Source: Strongylocentrotus droebachiensis (taxonomy: Eukaryota; Echinodermata; Echinoidea; Camarodonta; Strongylocentrotidae). Taken from it: a DNA stretch of 64,000 nucleotides. Position numbers and translations under genes: made by a program. Location of the stretch: contig JAVYIG010000313.1 in the NCBI GenBank assembly GCA_035222895.1, forward strand, positions 581,001 through 645,000, given 5' to 3'. The notes under the pieces are model-generated. The model ran no database searches. It saw only the letters and a program-made list of their open reading frames with translations, and was not told where the DNA came from. This document shows positions 22,901 through 35,500 of this stretch, one piece after another; positions within the stretch are counted from its first letter, which is position 1, and each line of letters opens with the position of its first letter.

Positions 22901-23911
22901 AATATTTTCCAGTCCTATTGCACGCTTTTTCAGTGCGCAGTAGTGCGCGTAGAGGTTAGAGCGCTTAATACTGCGTGTGCATGAGCCTATTCTTGCGCAG
23001 CGCTATGCGTAAAAGGGTATAGAGGTAAGTGTGCTTGCTATATCTATAGCTATGTGTGCGCACTAAATTAAGCCTTATTAAACTTGAGATTTATTTGTCA
23101 GCCATATACTGTCACGAAACCATCTTGAATGAATTCTTTTTTACATCAAATAACAAGGATCTAGGAGTTTCATTGTATAAAACAAATGATGCATGTTTTA
23201 ATTCGTTCATTATACGATCTATCCGCCCTCGTTGATGCCAGTGTCTATCACACAGCCTCAACTCGAGTGCGGATAGATCGTATAATGAACTCGTGCGCAT
23301 GCATCATTTGTATAATATGGGTGTATGGTGTTGATTTAGTGGTGTGTCTGAGGTAGGATAGAGAGAGTCTTGCCCATTCTGGTTAAAGTAATTTTGTGTT
23401 TGGTCTATTAAGTGTCTGTTGTGCACCCCCCCTCCCCTTTTAAATCTGCCACTGATTATATAGCACGTCATGAAGGGCAATGCAGTCCTGATAACAAATT
23501 GCCTTGAATGAAAGCAAAACAATTTGAGAAAGTAAATATTCATAATTGAATGACACACGCCCTTAAGACTAAAACAACAACAACAACAACGGATTTATTT
23601 ATGTTTTAGTGAAACAGATGATTTTAATTTTGTAAAGCTGTGTTCATTAAATTCGTTTCACCCTTGTGTTCTTTATACCATTTGTTGAGAAGATACATAT
23701 AGTTCTCAATTTGATTAATTATAGGGTATCCATATTTCTGCTTTGAAATTATATCCATGATGAAGTTGCAATGCATATGATTTGTCTTTTCCTATTCTTC
23801 TCCATGATCAGCCATTCTTTTGACTTGTTTCTTGATCAACATCCATTCCTGTACATTTTATTGCATTGATTTCTTTCAGTGTTATACATCAGTACGCAAA
23901 AGAGGTTCTGA
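19853..23911 (+). CDS. LSM6: LSM6, U6 snRNA-associated Sm-like protein, complete coding sequence
   Basis: Coding exons are 19853..19958, 22659..22772 and 23880..23911. They sum to 252 bp and give 83 residues plus TGA. The protein is nearly identical to the animal LSM6 consensus: RKQTPSDFLKLIIGRPVVVK, then LNSGVDYRGVLACLDGYMNI (Sm1), then GDAFIRGNNVLYIS (Sm2). LSM6 is a subunit of the heptameric LSM2-8 ring on U6 snRNA in the nucleus and of LSM1-7 in cytoplasmic mRNA decay. The N-terminus MTSATTA is slightly longer than in human, and the last residues read TQKRF where mammals have RRM. GT/AG sites and phases are all consistent. Intron 1 holds an antisense LINE. Confidence 0.97.
20308..21888 (-). 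mobile_element. 5'-truncated L2/CR1-like LINE in LSM6 intron 1
   Basis: The minus strand carries a reverse transcriptase frame, a short 3' UTR, and a 3' end in (ATT)n at about 20308-20325, as in L2/CR1 elements that end in short tandem repeats. The 5' end fades out near 21888, so the element is 5'-truncated. Confidence 0.9.
20527..21885 (-). CDS. L2/CR1-like LINE ORF2 C-terminal portion (reverse transcriptase)
   Basis: A 428-codon frame is open from the first ATG at 21813 to the stop near 20527, and reading continues upstream to about 21885 (KNYRPIANLPFLGKVLERI). RT blocks are in order: QSAYRNHHSTETA, then LDYTAAFDTINHDLLL (catalytic Asp), then GVPQGSVVGPLLFILYTSPL, then MYADDTQIY (catalytic YADD), then VRDLGLNID...F..HI. 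The C-terminal GDRAFSVIAPALWNKLP and F.S.LKTYLF tail is typical of L2/CR1 elements. The endonuclease part is missing. Absence of stops suggests a young insertion. Confidence 0.92.
   Translation of the reverse strand, partial: EPSLDTNGLKNYRPIANLPFLGKVLERIVSLQLKAHIDNLGLFPIHQSAYRNHHSTETATVKVLNDLLLAVDKGNEAVLILLDYTAAFDTINHDLLLHRLENDFSITGTVLQWIRSYLMHRTQKVIINDTNSVSFPLICGVPQGSVVGPLLFILYTSPLSNVINLHQNIQHTMYADDTQIYVTLHPNSRTVAANKLTSCLNEIKTWSFQNCLCLNDSKSEMIHITSKFRNSDPFPDLVMSDGSLSCCASVRDLGLNIDSNLTFKQHISNICKSASFGIYKISRIRRLLDRPTTSKLVHAFVSTHIDYCNSSLSGLPQSHLVPLQRVQNSAARLVTLSRKSEHITPILNSLHWLKIHHRISFKILLLCYKAINGLAPSYLSDLISLRSRTSSRTLRSSSTLLLTPGPRTNTRYGDRAFSVIAPALWNKLPAFIHCAPSVSQFKSLLKTYLFKL
22478..22592. mobile_element. 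Very short MITE/hairpin (ATGTTGTATTGCC termini)
   Basis: ATGTTGTATTGCC at 22482 is matched by GGCAATACAACAT at 22575-22587. The element is about 110 bp and carries a (GACC)n-like internal run (CCGACCGACCGACCGACCC). It lies in LSM6 intron 1, about 65 bp before exon 2. Confidence 0.75.
22659..22772 (+). CDS. LSM6: LSM6 exon 2
   Basis: Encodes VLACLDGYMNI through GDAFIRGNN, the core of the Sm fold. Acceptor GCTAG at 22657-22658 and donor AATG|GTATGT. Confidence 0.96.
23172..23325. repeat. Foldback hairpin in LSM6 intron 2
   Basis: Arms GTTCATTATACGATCTATCC (23206-23225) and GGATAGATCGTATAATGAAC (23271-23290) are perfect inverses. Outer arms AACAAATGATGCATG (near 23180) and CATGCATCATTTGTAT (near 23298) extend the stem. 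A (possibly mobile) foldback element. Confidence 0.8.
23880..23911 (+). CDS. LSM6: LSM6 exon 3
   Basis: Acceptor TTTCAG at 23874-23879. Encodes VLYISTQKRF and TGA at 23909-23911, completing the Sm2 motif. Confidence 0.93.
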
Positions 23912-25800
23912 CGACTGCACGGTTACATGGGACTAGCTGCGCTTAATTCAGCATTGTAAATATTCACCAAGAACTGTACCAAGAAGGTAGATTTGTTTCA
24001 TGAGGATTCGGGAGATGGAAAACATTCTCCAACACGGTATGGAAAAATGTTTCTGGCTTTCTGGTAAGACAAGCAGCCAGGAAAACTAAGGAGCTGTAGG
24101 GGATGAGCCTCAATATCATGGTGTCATATTTTGGTTTGATATGGATTAATTGACAGGCATCTGGCAGTTGGATATGGTTATGTGGTGTCCAAGGTCTGAA
24201 ATATAGACTACAATCACATATGTTCCATATTATGGCTGCTCTATCCTGTGTCTGTCCTGCAAGTACCAGTACAGGTTCTACTTGGACACACTGACAATTT
24301 TCATGGTCATTACTACTCAGTAATTGTAAAGAGTTTGGCATGTTGTGTACAGTTTCAAAGAGTTATAGAACATGTTTTCTTGTTCTCTCTGTCTAGTCTG
24401 AAACTGCAGACCTTTTTTTGTAGTAAACTACAAACTCTGTTTTTTTCTGATTTTTTTCTGATTTTTTTCTGATTTTATCAGCCATTCTCTAGACCAGTCA
24501 ATCACTAAATAGAGTCTGTTCTTATATGCCTCATTCTTTAACGGGTTAGTTTATGTTGTCTGCAAAATAGACCTATCGTGACAAACTATAGTCATTGGAG
24601 CCAAGCTCAAATCAACAGTGCTCAATAGAAATGTATTTATGTAGTCTATTAATGTATCAAGTTCAGACCCTGCATTTTAATGAAAAATAATTTGTTTGTG
24701 CCCATGGTTCTTCAACCATAGTCTAGCTACAGAAAGTTCAGCTGCAAATTTCTGCAATTATCATCATTTCATGATAATTAAAGTCTGTACTTGCAGAAAG
24801 CATTCCCTTTGACTATTTTTCTTCCATTTTTTGCCCCTGTTGTCGACTTTCATGTTCATGATGGTATCTAAAGAGGATTAACAATCATGATGGTTCAAAA
24901 TATTAAGTTCTGTAGGTTAGAATGTCTTTGTATCAGTGTGTGAAGAAGTAAGTGAAAATATCACCTTTTTTTCGTTATTTGAAGATTCAAATTCCATTTT
25001 AATATATTAACTTTTCAGTTTTATACAGACTTTCGAAATAGAAACAGTCCTAATTCATTCACTGCTCATGATATATAAAGTAAGTAATAATGCTATCAAC
25101 TTGGTCATTTCTTAACACTGCAGCTGTAGTGAACCCTCTTCCAAAAACAATTTTTCAAGAAACTTCTCTGAAAGCCTTCTTTTGGTAAATTGTGCATGAA
25201 TCTATTTTGTCCTTATTCTTCATCTTCTTTTAAAGTGTCAAAACAGAGACTATTGAAGCAAGCAGCAAGCAAATCCCTTTATTAAAAGAAGAAAAAAATT
25301 GTCTACATTTACTTTACCTTAAATATTTTATAAGATTTGGCCAAGAGTCTATATCAAAAGTTTTAACTTGCATTTTATTCTTAAATTATCTGAGTTTAGG
25401 ATATAGGCCTGTCTTTCTGTTTTCTTTTTTGCTGGTACCCAGTACATTAATTGTTTTTTTTTCCATTCATTTGAAACCTTAACAGTGCCATTAATGCATT
25501 CATCAGAAGGATGATTCTTCATACAGATACCTACCATGTCCTTTGGTCAATCAAGTCCTTTTTGGCAATCATTTCCCCTGGTTAACCATTTTCCCCGGTC
25601 AACCATGTTCCCTGGTCAATCATGTCATCTACTGAGAACTTGAAGAGTCTTAACTTGCATCCTTTTATTTTAGAAAGAGCCGGTACCCTTCTACCTCTCG
25701 ACAAACAATATCTTGTTATTGTCTCCTTTATGTTGAAGTTAAGAAAAAAACAATGATATTGTATGCTTGTTACATGTCCATGTTTTGTAATAAAAATTCA
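23912..25800 (+). other. Presumed LSM6 3' UTR and downstream flank
   Basis: No coding exon seen. Several AATAAA-like signals exist; one at 25789-25794 (GTAATAAAAATTC) is a candidate polyadenylation signal. A (TTTTTTTCTGA)n mini-repeat lies near 24438-24475, and a ~25-bp tandem repeat (GGTCAATCATGTCCCCTGG-like) at 25536-25628. Confidence 0.35.
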
Positions 25801-25997
25801 AATTTACTTCAAGTTCAATCATGCAATGTGCTTTTCTGTCGATTTTTAATATTTTTTTAGTTGAGTAAGAACAGAACGATATCAACGCACAAGACAACTA
25901 ATTATTTTTCAATAATGAAGATTAAATATTTTGGGAGACAAATAGCAAGTCAGTCAGACACTGATACCATGATCCCAAGAACTTACTGTTTGCATTG

Positions 25998-26267
25998 TTA
26001 AAGAGAAGGTTGAGTTTTGGGAAGAGGTATAAAATTATTTGTGAGCGTTATCATTGTTATTATGCAAGTGTGGAAGAACATCAGAGGAAAAATGTACCCT
26101 GAAAAGTGAAAAGCATGGCTCTTCAAATACCAAATTTCTTATCATTTTGATGATTCCAGAACCTTTCAGTACACACCAATACTTATATGCTATATGATTA
26201 ACCTTTTCTGATCAATTCCACACCGTTCCTTTCACAATGCAATGGCATGACCAGAACTCAACTTTAA
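25998..26267. mobile_element. TTAA-flanked MITE, same family as the satellite insert
   Basis: Reversed relative of the 9657-10023 element. Shared words include the inverse of GATTCCAGAACCTT, GATCAATTCCACA and TTTCACAATGCAATGGCATGACC. TTAA lies at both ends (25998 and 26264). Diverged. Confidence 0.75.
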
Positions 26268-27640
26268 TCGTATACTTTCACCGAGAGTTCACTTTCCTCA
26301 TGCTTTTTTAAAAGTGTGGTCTACAATTATTTTGGCCTGCAATTTCTCACATTTGAAGACAAATATTTTCCTTTACTGCAGGCATTCATTAGAGGGGATA
26401 TTCTTGATATTTTCTTCAAAATTTACAAAAACTTCCTATTCAGGGTGATTTAGTGCTGCAGTAATGTTTGTGCACAGCCTGGTTGCACAGGGCCAGCTGG
26501 TAATGTACTCACAGTGCACGATGCCTCGAGTTCCTGGTATTGTGCAGTGTAAAGTCATGATCAGCTAGCCCTGTACAGCTAATGTGTACATCAACATAAC
26601 TAGGGAACGTCTATAAAGAAGTTTTAATGCTACATGTTTATCATCATTTCTTTTGAAAATTTGAAGAAGTTTTAGAAATGTATCTGAAATTTAGACTTTC
26701 TGTATTCTAGTTCCCCGTTTTTCATTTAGAATTTGTTACATTTTCGTTGATTTATATGTACATGTACATGTCAAGAGTGCTCTCTTTCTCTTTCTCTCTA
26801 CAACATAATGTACCTACATTTATCCTATTCTGTTTGCCCTTTCTCTAATCACTTGCTCTCCAACACCATCTGTCTCACTCCAAATTTCGTCCTCTCTTGT
26901 ACCCTTCCCCCCTTTCTTTCTCTGTCCTTTCCTCTCCCCTCCCCCCCCCCCCCCCCCTCTCTCTCTCTCAGACACACACACACACCTTCCCTTTGCCTGC
27001 TTAGATCTCTTCTCTATCCCTTCTCCCCTCTTTCTCTTCATTTCTCTTCTCTCCTGTCTTTCTTCTCTCTCATTCTCTAACATTGTGTTTATACATGTAC
27101 ATCAAAGGACATAAAAAAATAGTCTGCGAGTGTCTCATTCTAATAATGGGGATCATTTCAGATTAAAATGTAAAAAGTGCCCAATTAATATTGTGAAGTG
27201 CTTTTATCAAAGAGCAATCAATACACATGACCAAACTGTTGACAAAAATCAATCTGATAATTGACAAATTTCTTTTAATTTTTCACATCCCATCACCACT
27301 AAAACAAAAACAAAGGATTAGTACACCTAATTATGTTATAACATCTACAAGTCTCCAGTAGAAAAACATTTTAAAAAAACTCCCGACTACTCCTTTTCGA
27401 CAAGTCTAAACAATTTTCTACAATTTACACTGAACAGCTGTTAAAGAACGAATATCATATCAAGGTATATGTACTTGCATAGTTCATGAGCTTAGGAATA
27501 TCAGAAATACTGGAATAGCAATTGTAGAACCTAGTACGATGGAATGACCTTTTCATTAGTAATGTACATGGAGCTGATTTAACTCGCCTATCCTCTCAAG
27601 AGAAATCAATGTCCATTCTGAAATATATCTTTAAGGAGTA
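26268..27640. other. Region without a recognised gene; pyrimidine-rich satellite
   Basis: A C/CT-rich microsatellite with (CA)n covers 26780-27080. Open frames there are low-complexity on both strands and are not accepted. Nothing else was recognised. Confidence 0.5.
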
Positions 27641-28560
27641 GTAAAGGACTTTCATACATACAGTAAAAAATTACATCAAATAAATGAGGAGGATATTGTA
27701 AACATACAATTACTTGGCAGTTTCAAGTATAGGAGTTTTTCAACGCAACTACATGCTTTATCCATTATACACGGCTGGCTGGACAATTATAAACATTTAT
27801 TTTTAAACCACACATTTTGTGGTACACAAGGAGTAGAACTTTCATACAAACATTAAAATATTACATCAAATAAATGATAAGGATATTATAAACATACAAT
27901 TACTTGGCAGTTTCAAGTATAGGATTTTTTTCAACGCAACTAAATGCTTTATCCAACATACACAGCTGGTTGGACACATTTAAACCGTTATCTTTAAACC
28001 ACACATTTTGTGGTACATAAGGAGTAGAACAGAACTTTCATACATACATCATACAAATGATGATATTATAAACATATAATTACTTGGCAGTTTCTAGTAT
28101 AGGATTTTTTTCAACGCAACTCAATGCTTTATCCAACATACACAGCTGGTTGGACAACTTTAAACATTTATCTTTAAACCACACATTTTGTGGTATACAT
28201 GGAGTAGAACAGAACTTTCAAACAAACAGTAAAAAGGAACATCAAATAAACAATGAGGATATCAATTACATACAATTACATACAATTACTTGGCAGTTTC
28301 AAGTATAGGATTTTATAACAACTTCATGCTTTATCCATTATACACAGCTGGCTGGACAACTTTAAACCTTTATTTTTAAACTACACATGTTGTGGTACAC
28401 AAGGAGTAGTAAAGGACATTCATACATACAGTAAAAAGGTACATCAAATAAATGATGAGGATATTATAAACATACAATTACGTGGCAGTTTCAAGTATAG
28501 GATTTTTTTCAACGCAACTACATGCTTTATCCATTATACACAGCTGGCTGGACAATTTCC
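27640..28560. repeat. Five diverged ~190-bp tandem units
   Basis: TA(C)TTGGCAGTTTCAAGTATAGGA recurs near 27711, 27901, 28081, 28288 and 28480 (spacings 190, 180, 207, 192). Each unit also has TGCTTTATCCA(T/A)(T/C)ATACACAGCTGG and ACCACACATTTTGTGGTA. Confidence 0.9.
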
Positions 28561-29426
28561 TGTGTAACAAATTAAACATTTATTTCTATAAAAAAGGCTA
28601 GTAATGCCTAATTACTTTCTCAGGATTAATCCTTTAAACAAAAATAAGTAGGAATAAGCTAACTGAAGAATATAAGCTAATACTAATATTAATGATATCT
28701 AGGACAATGCTATCGATAACTACTATACTGCATATCTTCTTGTTTGTTTATAAAGTATATTACACATATCTGTACAAAATATGCTTGTATTTTGGAAGAG
28801 CACAGATGGATTTGATATGCATTCCTCACAAGTTGATGATTAATTTACACATAGGAACTATTATGTGTTCATTCAAGAAATGTAATACTGCTGAAGAAAT
28901 GTACAGAATAACCATTCAAATCCATAAAAAAAAGACCATAACAATTTTCTTGATAATGACTTTTGTTTGGGATTATTGAAATGTGACAAAGAAAGTATTG
29001 AAGACATTGTAATCAAAGGAGTGTTATATACTTTTCTGAATATGAATTATATATCTTTCTTCCGCATTAATCCCAAGCTTATCTCATAATACTCATTTGG
29101 TCATTGTCAAACTTCCCAGTATTTATAATATATTATCTTTATACCAGGGAAGCTTGTTTTTCTTCTTGAAATTCAAAATGGGTTCATGTATTGCTAGTTT
29201 TAATACCGAGGAATTATCGGTTGTATCAATATGAACAATCAATAAACAGGTAATGTTGAAAACTTGTCTCGAGAAGTGATAAATCTGCTGATAACCAATC
29301 AGAAGCGAGGATTTCAGTAGCTTATAACAAAGACTGTCATTTGTCACTGATGACAAGTTTTGTGAAAAGCCCCCCTGTACTGTCACCATAAGGGTTTAAA
29401 AGGAAAGATATGATGAAGGAGGCCGT
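28561..29426. other. 3' flank of the thioester gene
   Basis: Downstream of the TAG at 29427-29429 on the minus strand. It presumably includes the 3' UTR. No polyadenylation signal was assigned and no other gene seen. Confidence 0.4.
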
Positions 29427-29563
29427 CTAGGGGCACTCACTTCTCCAGCCGTCGAGCTCATTGATGATTGTACCCAAGAAAGGAAGGATGGTGGCCGTAT
29501 GGTCCAGTATGAGAGGCTTATCACCCTCGCTCGTTGCATTCGCCATGATGATGAAACGTTCCA
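29427..29563 (-). CDS. Thioester gene, last exon: NTR domain end and stop
   Basis: Encodes ERFIIMANAT...DGWRSECP and TAG at 29427-29429. FIIMA plus the closing Cys is the C345C/NTR end. Acceptor GTGCAG before 29563. Confidence 0.85.
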
Positions 29564-32500
29564 CTGCACATACAAGATATAAGAAAAATTGATATAACAA
29601 TATTAATATTGACCATATTTATATAGAGTATATCACAAGTATGTCTCCATGCGCTGCAATGGAGAGAGGGAAAGAAAAAGAAAAGAATGGAGAAGAGTGG
29701 GAAACACTCAGCATACTTCCATAAGTCATCAATTAACATTGGGACTAGACGAAAGCACAACCACATATCCATCATATATTTTGATTACAGCCCCTTGGAA
29801 AGCACACTCGGGAGAAAAACAGAAATTACCGATAATAGTGGAAAACAAATGAGTCCCCAAATACATCACAGTCCAAGACTTCTTTGCCAATTTGAGATTT
29901 CCAACAAATATGTATAATGATTACAACGGTCAAAATCTATTTTTTTCTTTGTTTTGTCCAAATTCGTTCAAACTTTCATTGATTCTGCTTCTCCAAATTA
30001 TCTGATCTTTTTCGGAGCAAATTGCGATTGATAATGATAGTATTCACATTTAAATATCACCGAAGTCATGTACTACGTTTCTCAACAATTTACTTTGTAA
30101 TTATTAGTACCCTGATCATTGGTTTTAATTGCTGATCCGAACATGCTATAGTGTACACACTCTGCTTCCTGGGGAGTATTCTGGCCATGCATCATTTTAC
30201 AAACACACAACTACCAATCCGGACAATATTTATCCTGTCACGTAACCATTTAACACCTGGGTAGAGAGTGGCAAATGTAGATAAATGTATTGCTGAATGA
30301 CACTGGTGCTATGTCAGGGCTCAAACCCACAACCTTTCTACTTCCAATAGAATGTTTAGACCATTTCACGTACCTGCTTTGTATCCCAGCATGTCGCACG
30401 AACAGGTGTTATCAGGAACTTCAAATGAACGGTAGACTCTACCATCAAGCACTTCATCTGTAGAACGCTTTTCTTTGAGTAGACGAAGGTCATTCTTTCT
30501 CCTCTTCACAATGTAAACTACAATTGGAACAAGAATATCATATTCAAAATATGGTTTTAAAACTGTTTCTATATATTTTACAATAAGCCAGTTTATCCTC
30601 TTTTTTTCTCTTTGACAATCTAAACCTCAATTGGACACAGAATAATATTCTAAATTTGGTTTTACAACTGTAACCCAATTTTACAGAGGTATACTTTATC
30701 CTCGTTTGCCTCTTTACTATATAATCTATCATCGAGTAGGCCTATATCAATATCAACATCAACATTCAAAGCATAGTTTTACATTTGCAACTAGTTATAA
30801 CATAAAGTAGGTTAAATTCATCCTCTTTCTCTTCTTCACAGTGTTAACTACAATTGGAATCAAATATCAACTGTACATGTATTTATTTCTTGTAAAATGT
30901 CCACATTCAAACTAGACTTCACATATTGTGGGTAAAAATGACCCGCATATCTATATTTTCTACAAAAAATTGATTCGGCTGACATGAATTACATTGGTAA
31001 ATACATGTAGTCCCATAATAAATGTAAGTAGTAAGTACTGGTATCATTTGAATATTTGGAAGCATATTTTAAGAATAACCAAAACTCCAGGTTACACTTG
31101 ATTTGGAATGGAAAAAAATGTTACAAGGCCTGCATCTAAGAGAGATAGACAAGGTATGGTGAAAAGTAATATATTAATGAGCTTTCTCCTTCTCGTTATA
31201 ACCATATCGTTTGTTTGGAGCCTGAAGAGCTTATAACTCATATACTTTAACACAGAGTTAACGCCCTTCTAGCTCCAAACAGACGATATAAAAGAATAAC
31301 AAACCATATGTAGCAATGGTGATTGTTCGTAAGAATTCTGTCATTTTTTGTTTGTTTCTGGGATTCAAAGTTTGAAGTTGTCACAAAAGACTCTTTTCCT
31401 TTTGAGAGCATGTGCATTCTACATATATATTAATGATCCCAAATAGTATCTGGACGTTTAACTTCTCAATGCAACTACGTAACCAATACCCAACATTAAT
31501 ATTAAACAAAAAAATTGTTTTCAATATATTGGAGATGCAATCAATATTGTATAAATGTATCATCATTGCCAAATATCAGGGGTGATAGTGAGCACTAAAA
31601 AGAATTAAAAAGAATTAAAACAAATGTTTTTCCTCAACCATGTCCCCCTTATGTAAAAAAAAAAAAAAAAAAGGATTTGGGGGGGGGGGGGGGGGGAAAT
31701 GGCAGCTAACATCCCTCCCCCCCCCCCCCCCCCTTTTGAGTAAGAAAATTGGGGGAAAATTGGGGGAAAATAGGGGGAAAATAGGGAGAAATAGAGAAAA
31801 TAAGGGGAAAATCTGATAAAATTGGGGGGAAAAAAATGGAAAAAAACCTGGAAAAAAAATTAAAAATCAGGAAACCGATTTAAATCTGGTAATTATCGGG
31901 GCTGAAATATAAACTCACCAAAGTCTGAGCTACAGAATCGATCCATCCCATCCTCTGGTAACGTATCTCCACAGTAAGCGCAATCTTGAAAACAGAAACA
32001 ACATCAGAGAGTAGAAATCAATGCTTTATTTGGATCAATTGACATTACAATTACAGTAACCAGTTACATGAATGATTTTTAAAAAAATCCTTGTTTGGTC
32101 AAAGACTACCAAGGACTTTTCGATTGTCACGTTGATGTAGTGAACTGTGACATGACATCATTCTGATGATCTGCGCATGGCCCACGTTGTCTACCCTGTC
32201 CACTACCAGGGACACGTTTCACAAAGATCCTAAGTTGAACTTATCTCTTATTGGACTTAATAATTATGGAAAGCCGTTAGCATCTATGAAAATATCTTAT
32301 AAAAGTTATTTTAAAAGGCATAAAATGTTGATTCAAATCATTCATATTTGCTACTATCAAGGAGATTTCATGTTCTTGATGTAGAATTTATAAAAAAGTC
32401 TAAAAATACTTGAATTTTCGCTGTTGAATATTATTATTTTAAGGCTACAAATGGCTCTTCATATTTTTAAAGTCCAACTTAGAGTTAAGTTTGACTTAGG

Positions 32501-35500
32501 ATCTTTGTGAAACATCTCCACGAATCAAGAACGCGTCCACCTCGGTTTTGACGGTCATCTCAATCCAGAAGGCCGTTCTCTTTAGCGATAGTATGTACCT
32601 AGCTAGCTGTACTGGTACGTGATTTGAGCACTTTCAAAGTGGCATATGCATGACAAATATGTCACAAGCATGACGTCATCATGTTCACTACTCGAAGTGA
32701 TTTTGGAAGTGAGAACAAGGGGTGTCAACTACCAGCTCAACCCTGGACTAGGAAAGCGTTCTCGTCAACACTATTGAAAAGGCCTTACTAATATGATGAC
32801 ACTTCTCATGCCATCTATTCAGAGCCAGGAGGGTATGAACCCAGTGACTATTGAATTGTCACATTCATATTGGTTTTAATAGTGACCACCCAGTTCCTTT
32901 AGGAAATGGGTTCACTTTCTGATATCATTTAGCATCCTTTAGTCTCTCAACAAACCCTATAGTACAGGTAGATTTGGTACATGAACATGGGTTTGCTTTG
33001 CTTGTCCAAAAGGATAGAGATACAAAATACATATCTTTGATTATCATCTTTAAAATTTCCACCGAGACCCACAAATTTTCCTTTACCTTAACATAATGAA
33101 CTGAGCGTATCGACTGTTTGGAGCAACAAGGATGTTAACTCATGTTACTAAGAGTTAATCCCCTTAAGGCTCCAAACAGATGATACATGTAAATTAATCA
33201 AGTATTACATTAGACAACCTAATGTTGATTAAAGGTAGTACAAAGTTTTGGGAAATTTTTGAAATTGCCTGGATAGTGATTTTTTACAATTTTGAAATAT
33301 TTGGATGCCCCTGTGGTTGTATTATAAAGTACTAGAAAATTTAGCCTCTAAAAAATTCTGCTTTCGAGAAAAATTTACTGGTGCTCCCGGTAAATTTCGA
33401 TAATTTTCAAATAGCGCCTATGGCCATACAATGGTAGCTCCAGTCATGAAAATCTCAGAATATGTTGTTGTAATATAAATTTTCCAAATGCGAATAGCCA
33501 ATCGGTCGATTTTAGTCAAGAAACAGTTTTTTATAGCTAAATTAATATCTTTACCTTGAGAGGGAGCTATACAACAAAAAGAGTTTATTATTTACAATTT
33601 CATCACTTTAGACTCGATTTTAACCGCGACAATGATCACTGAATATTAAAGGATTGCATATGATTCCAATATGTTCATTTGAACCAAATTCATGACCCCA
33701 TATCAAAACTTTGTAATACTTTTAAATGATCTGAATGCACTCTTACCATGGCAGTTTCCTTCTTCATCTTCTGTGTAGCCGTCAAGACATCTGCATTCAT
33801 AGGTACCAGGGAAGTTGAAACACTCTGACCCTCCTGGGCAGATGTTTTCAACAGTGCACTCGTCAAAGTCAGTTGGAGGTGGTGGAGTGGATGGTGCTTC
33901 AGTGGCCTCTACCGTTGCCATCACTGTCACATCCTCTTCAGTTACCGCTGTCCCTGTCTCTGCTTCCCCGGTCATTATTTCAGTTACCTCCGTTTCCACT
34001 GTCCCGTCAAGTACCGTCACTACCTCTGTGCCTTCTACGATTTCCTCTACGCCGTAATAAACGAGCGGAGTCCCCACTTCAAAGCGATAGGCTACAGTTC
34101 CGTCTTCAGTTACATCTTCTGGGGTGCCTTCTGTTCCTTCCACATAGACGATCTCCGTCACCATCGTTTGATCTGTTGCCATGGTTGCAACTTCTTCAGT
34201 CTCGAGCACTTCTTCACTACTTGAACTTCCACCTTCCTCCTTTCGTTCATCGAAAGTGATATCGGTCTTGAGCTCTGCTGGGGTTCCATCTGTAGCCTTG
34301 CCTGGTTTATGTTCACCTACTTCCTCTGAAACACCCCCTTGCTTCGTAGTATCTTCCTCCCCAGCTCCTTGTAAGTCTGCACCGTCCTTGGACTCCGGTC
34401 CAAGCTTGTCCGGTCCAGGTGAAAGCTTGTCCTCTACCGCTTCCACCGGTTTGCTGACGTTCTGATCCCCTTCCTTACCGGTAGGCTGGAAACCAAACCC
34501 TGGGAAGGGTGTGCCTTCCTCGGTGATTGCTGTCTCCTGCGGATCTGAACCTTCTCCAAGATCTCTCTCGCTTGTAGGTCCTCCATAGAATAGAGATTGG
34601 TCTCCCGGCTCAAAGGGAGGTGGTGGAGGTGGTGGGATCAGCTCTTTCAACACATCCTCCTCCACAGGATCAATGATTACGAACTCAACATCAATTGGTT
34701 CACGATCGGGGTCACATTCCAGCTCAAGCTCAATAGATTTTGTCAAACCTGTTTATCAAAAAGAAATCAACAAGAAATAGAAAAGATCTTATGCCAGGGT
34801 TCCAGGACTTCCTAGAAAAAAGGAACTACAGTGACTTTTCAATTATAAAATCCATGACCCTTTTTTGCTCTGAATCTTCATATAATTTGGTTATATTGAA
34901 AGAATTTCACAATAAAAATTTCCGTAATGCTCATGGCATGACACATACGAACAAATTACCACAAGCAGTTGATCTATATATCCAGAATTACATATTGGTG
35001 ATGACAATATCTTATTGTGTATATAGTTATTCATTAGAAGGAGTAATACAGTGTATATAGAAATCTACAATTAAATATTGGTTCCTTCACACAATACAAG
35101 AAACCGCAAACTAATGTTTTGTAGAACGTGTAAATAAATGACAAATGGGGATGAAAAAAGTACCCATACTAGAGATCCACCCAGATATTAATTTGGTTTT
35201 AATAAAAAAACAAAAAAATGAGACAAAGTTTTAACAAATTCCAGATAGAAATAGGAAAGTTATGAATTTATGAAGTTGTCATCAGTGAAACACAATTTGC
35301 AAAGAATGCGAGCTCCTCTCCAATTTGCTCTTTACAGAAAATTTCATCAAGTTTCATTTTCTTAGTTATTTATGACGTAATAGATTTTCTTCATACAGGG
35401 TTTGTATTAAAATATATTTGCAATAAAAATATTTAGGGTGAATGTATGATTGAAAATTTTCTTTTTGGAGTTTTTTTGTATTACAGGTCAAATGGGAGGG

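Noticed and set aside
26808..27083. Two opposite frames of about 90 codons
   Set aside because: Translation of a C/CT microsatellite with (CA)n.
33815..34465. Plus-strand frames of up to 128 codons opposite the linker exon
   Set aside because: Shadows of the acidic Thr/Glu-rich coding strand.
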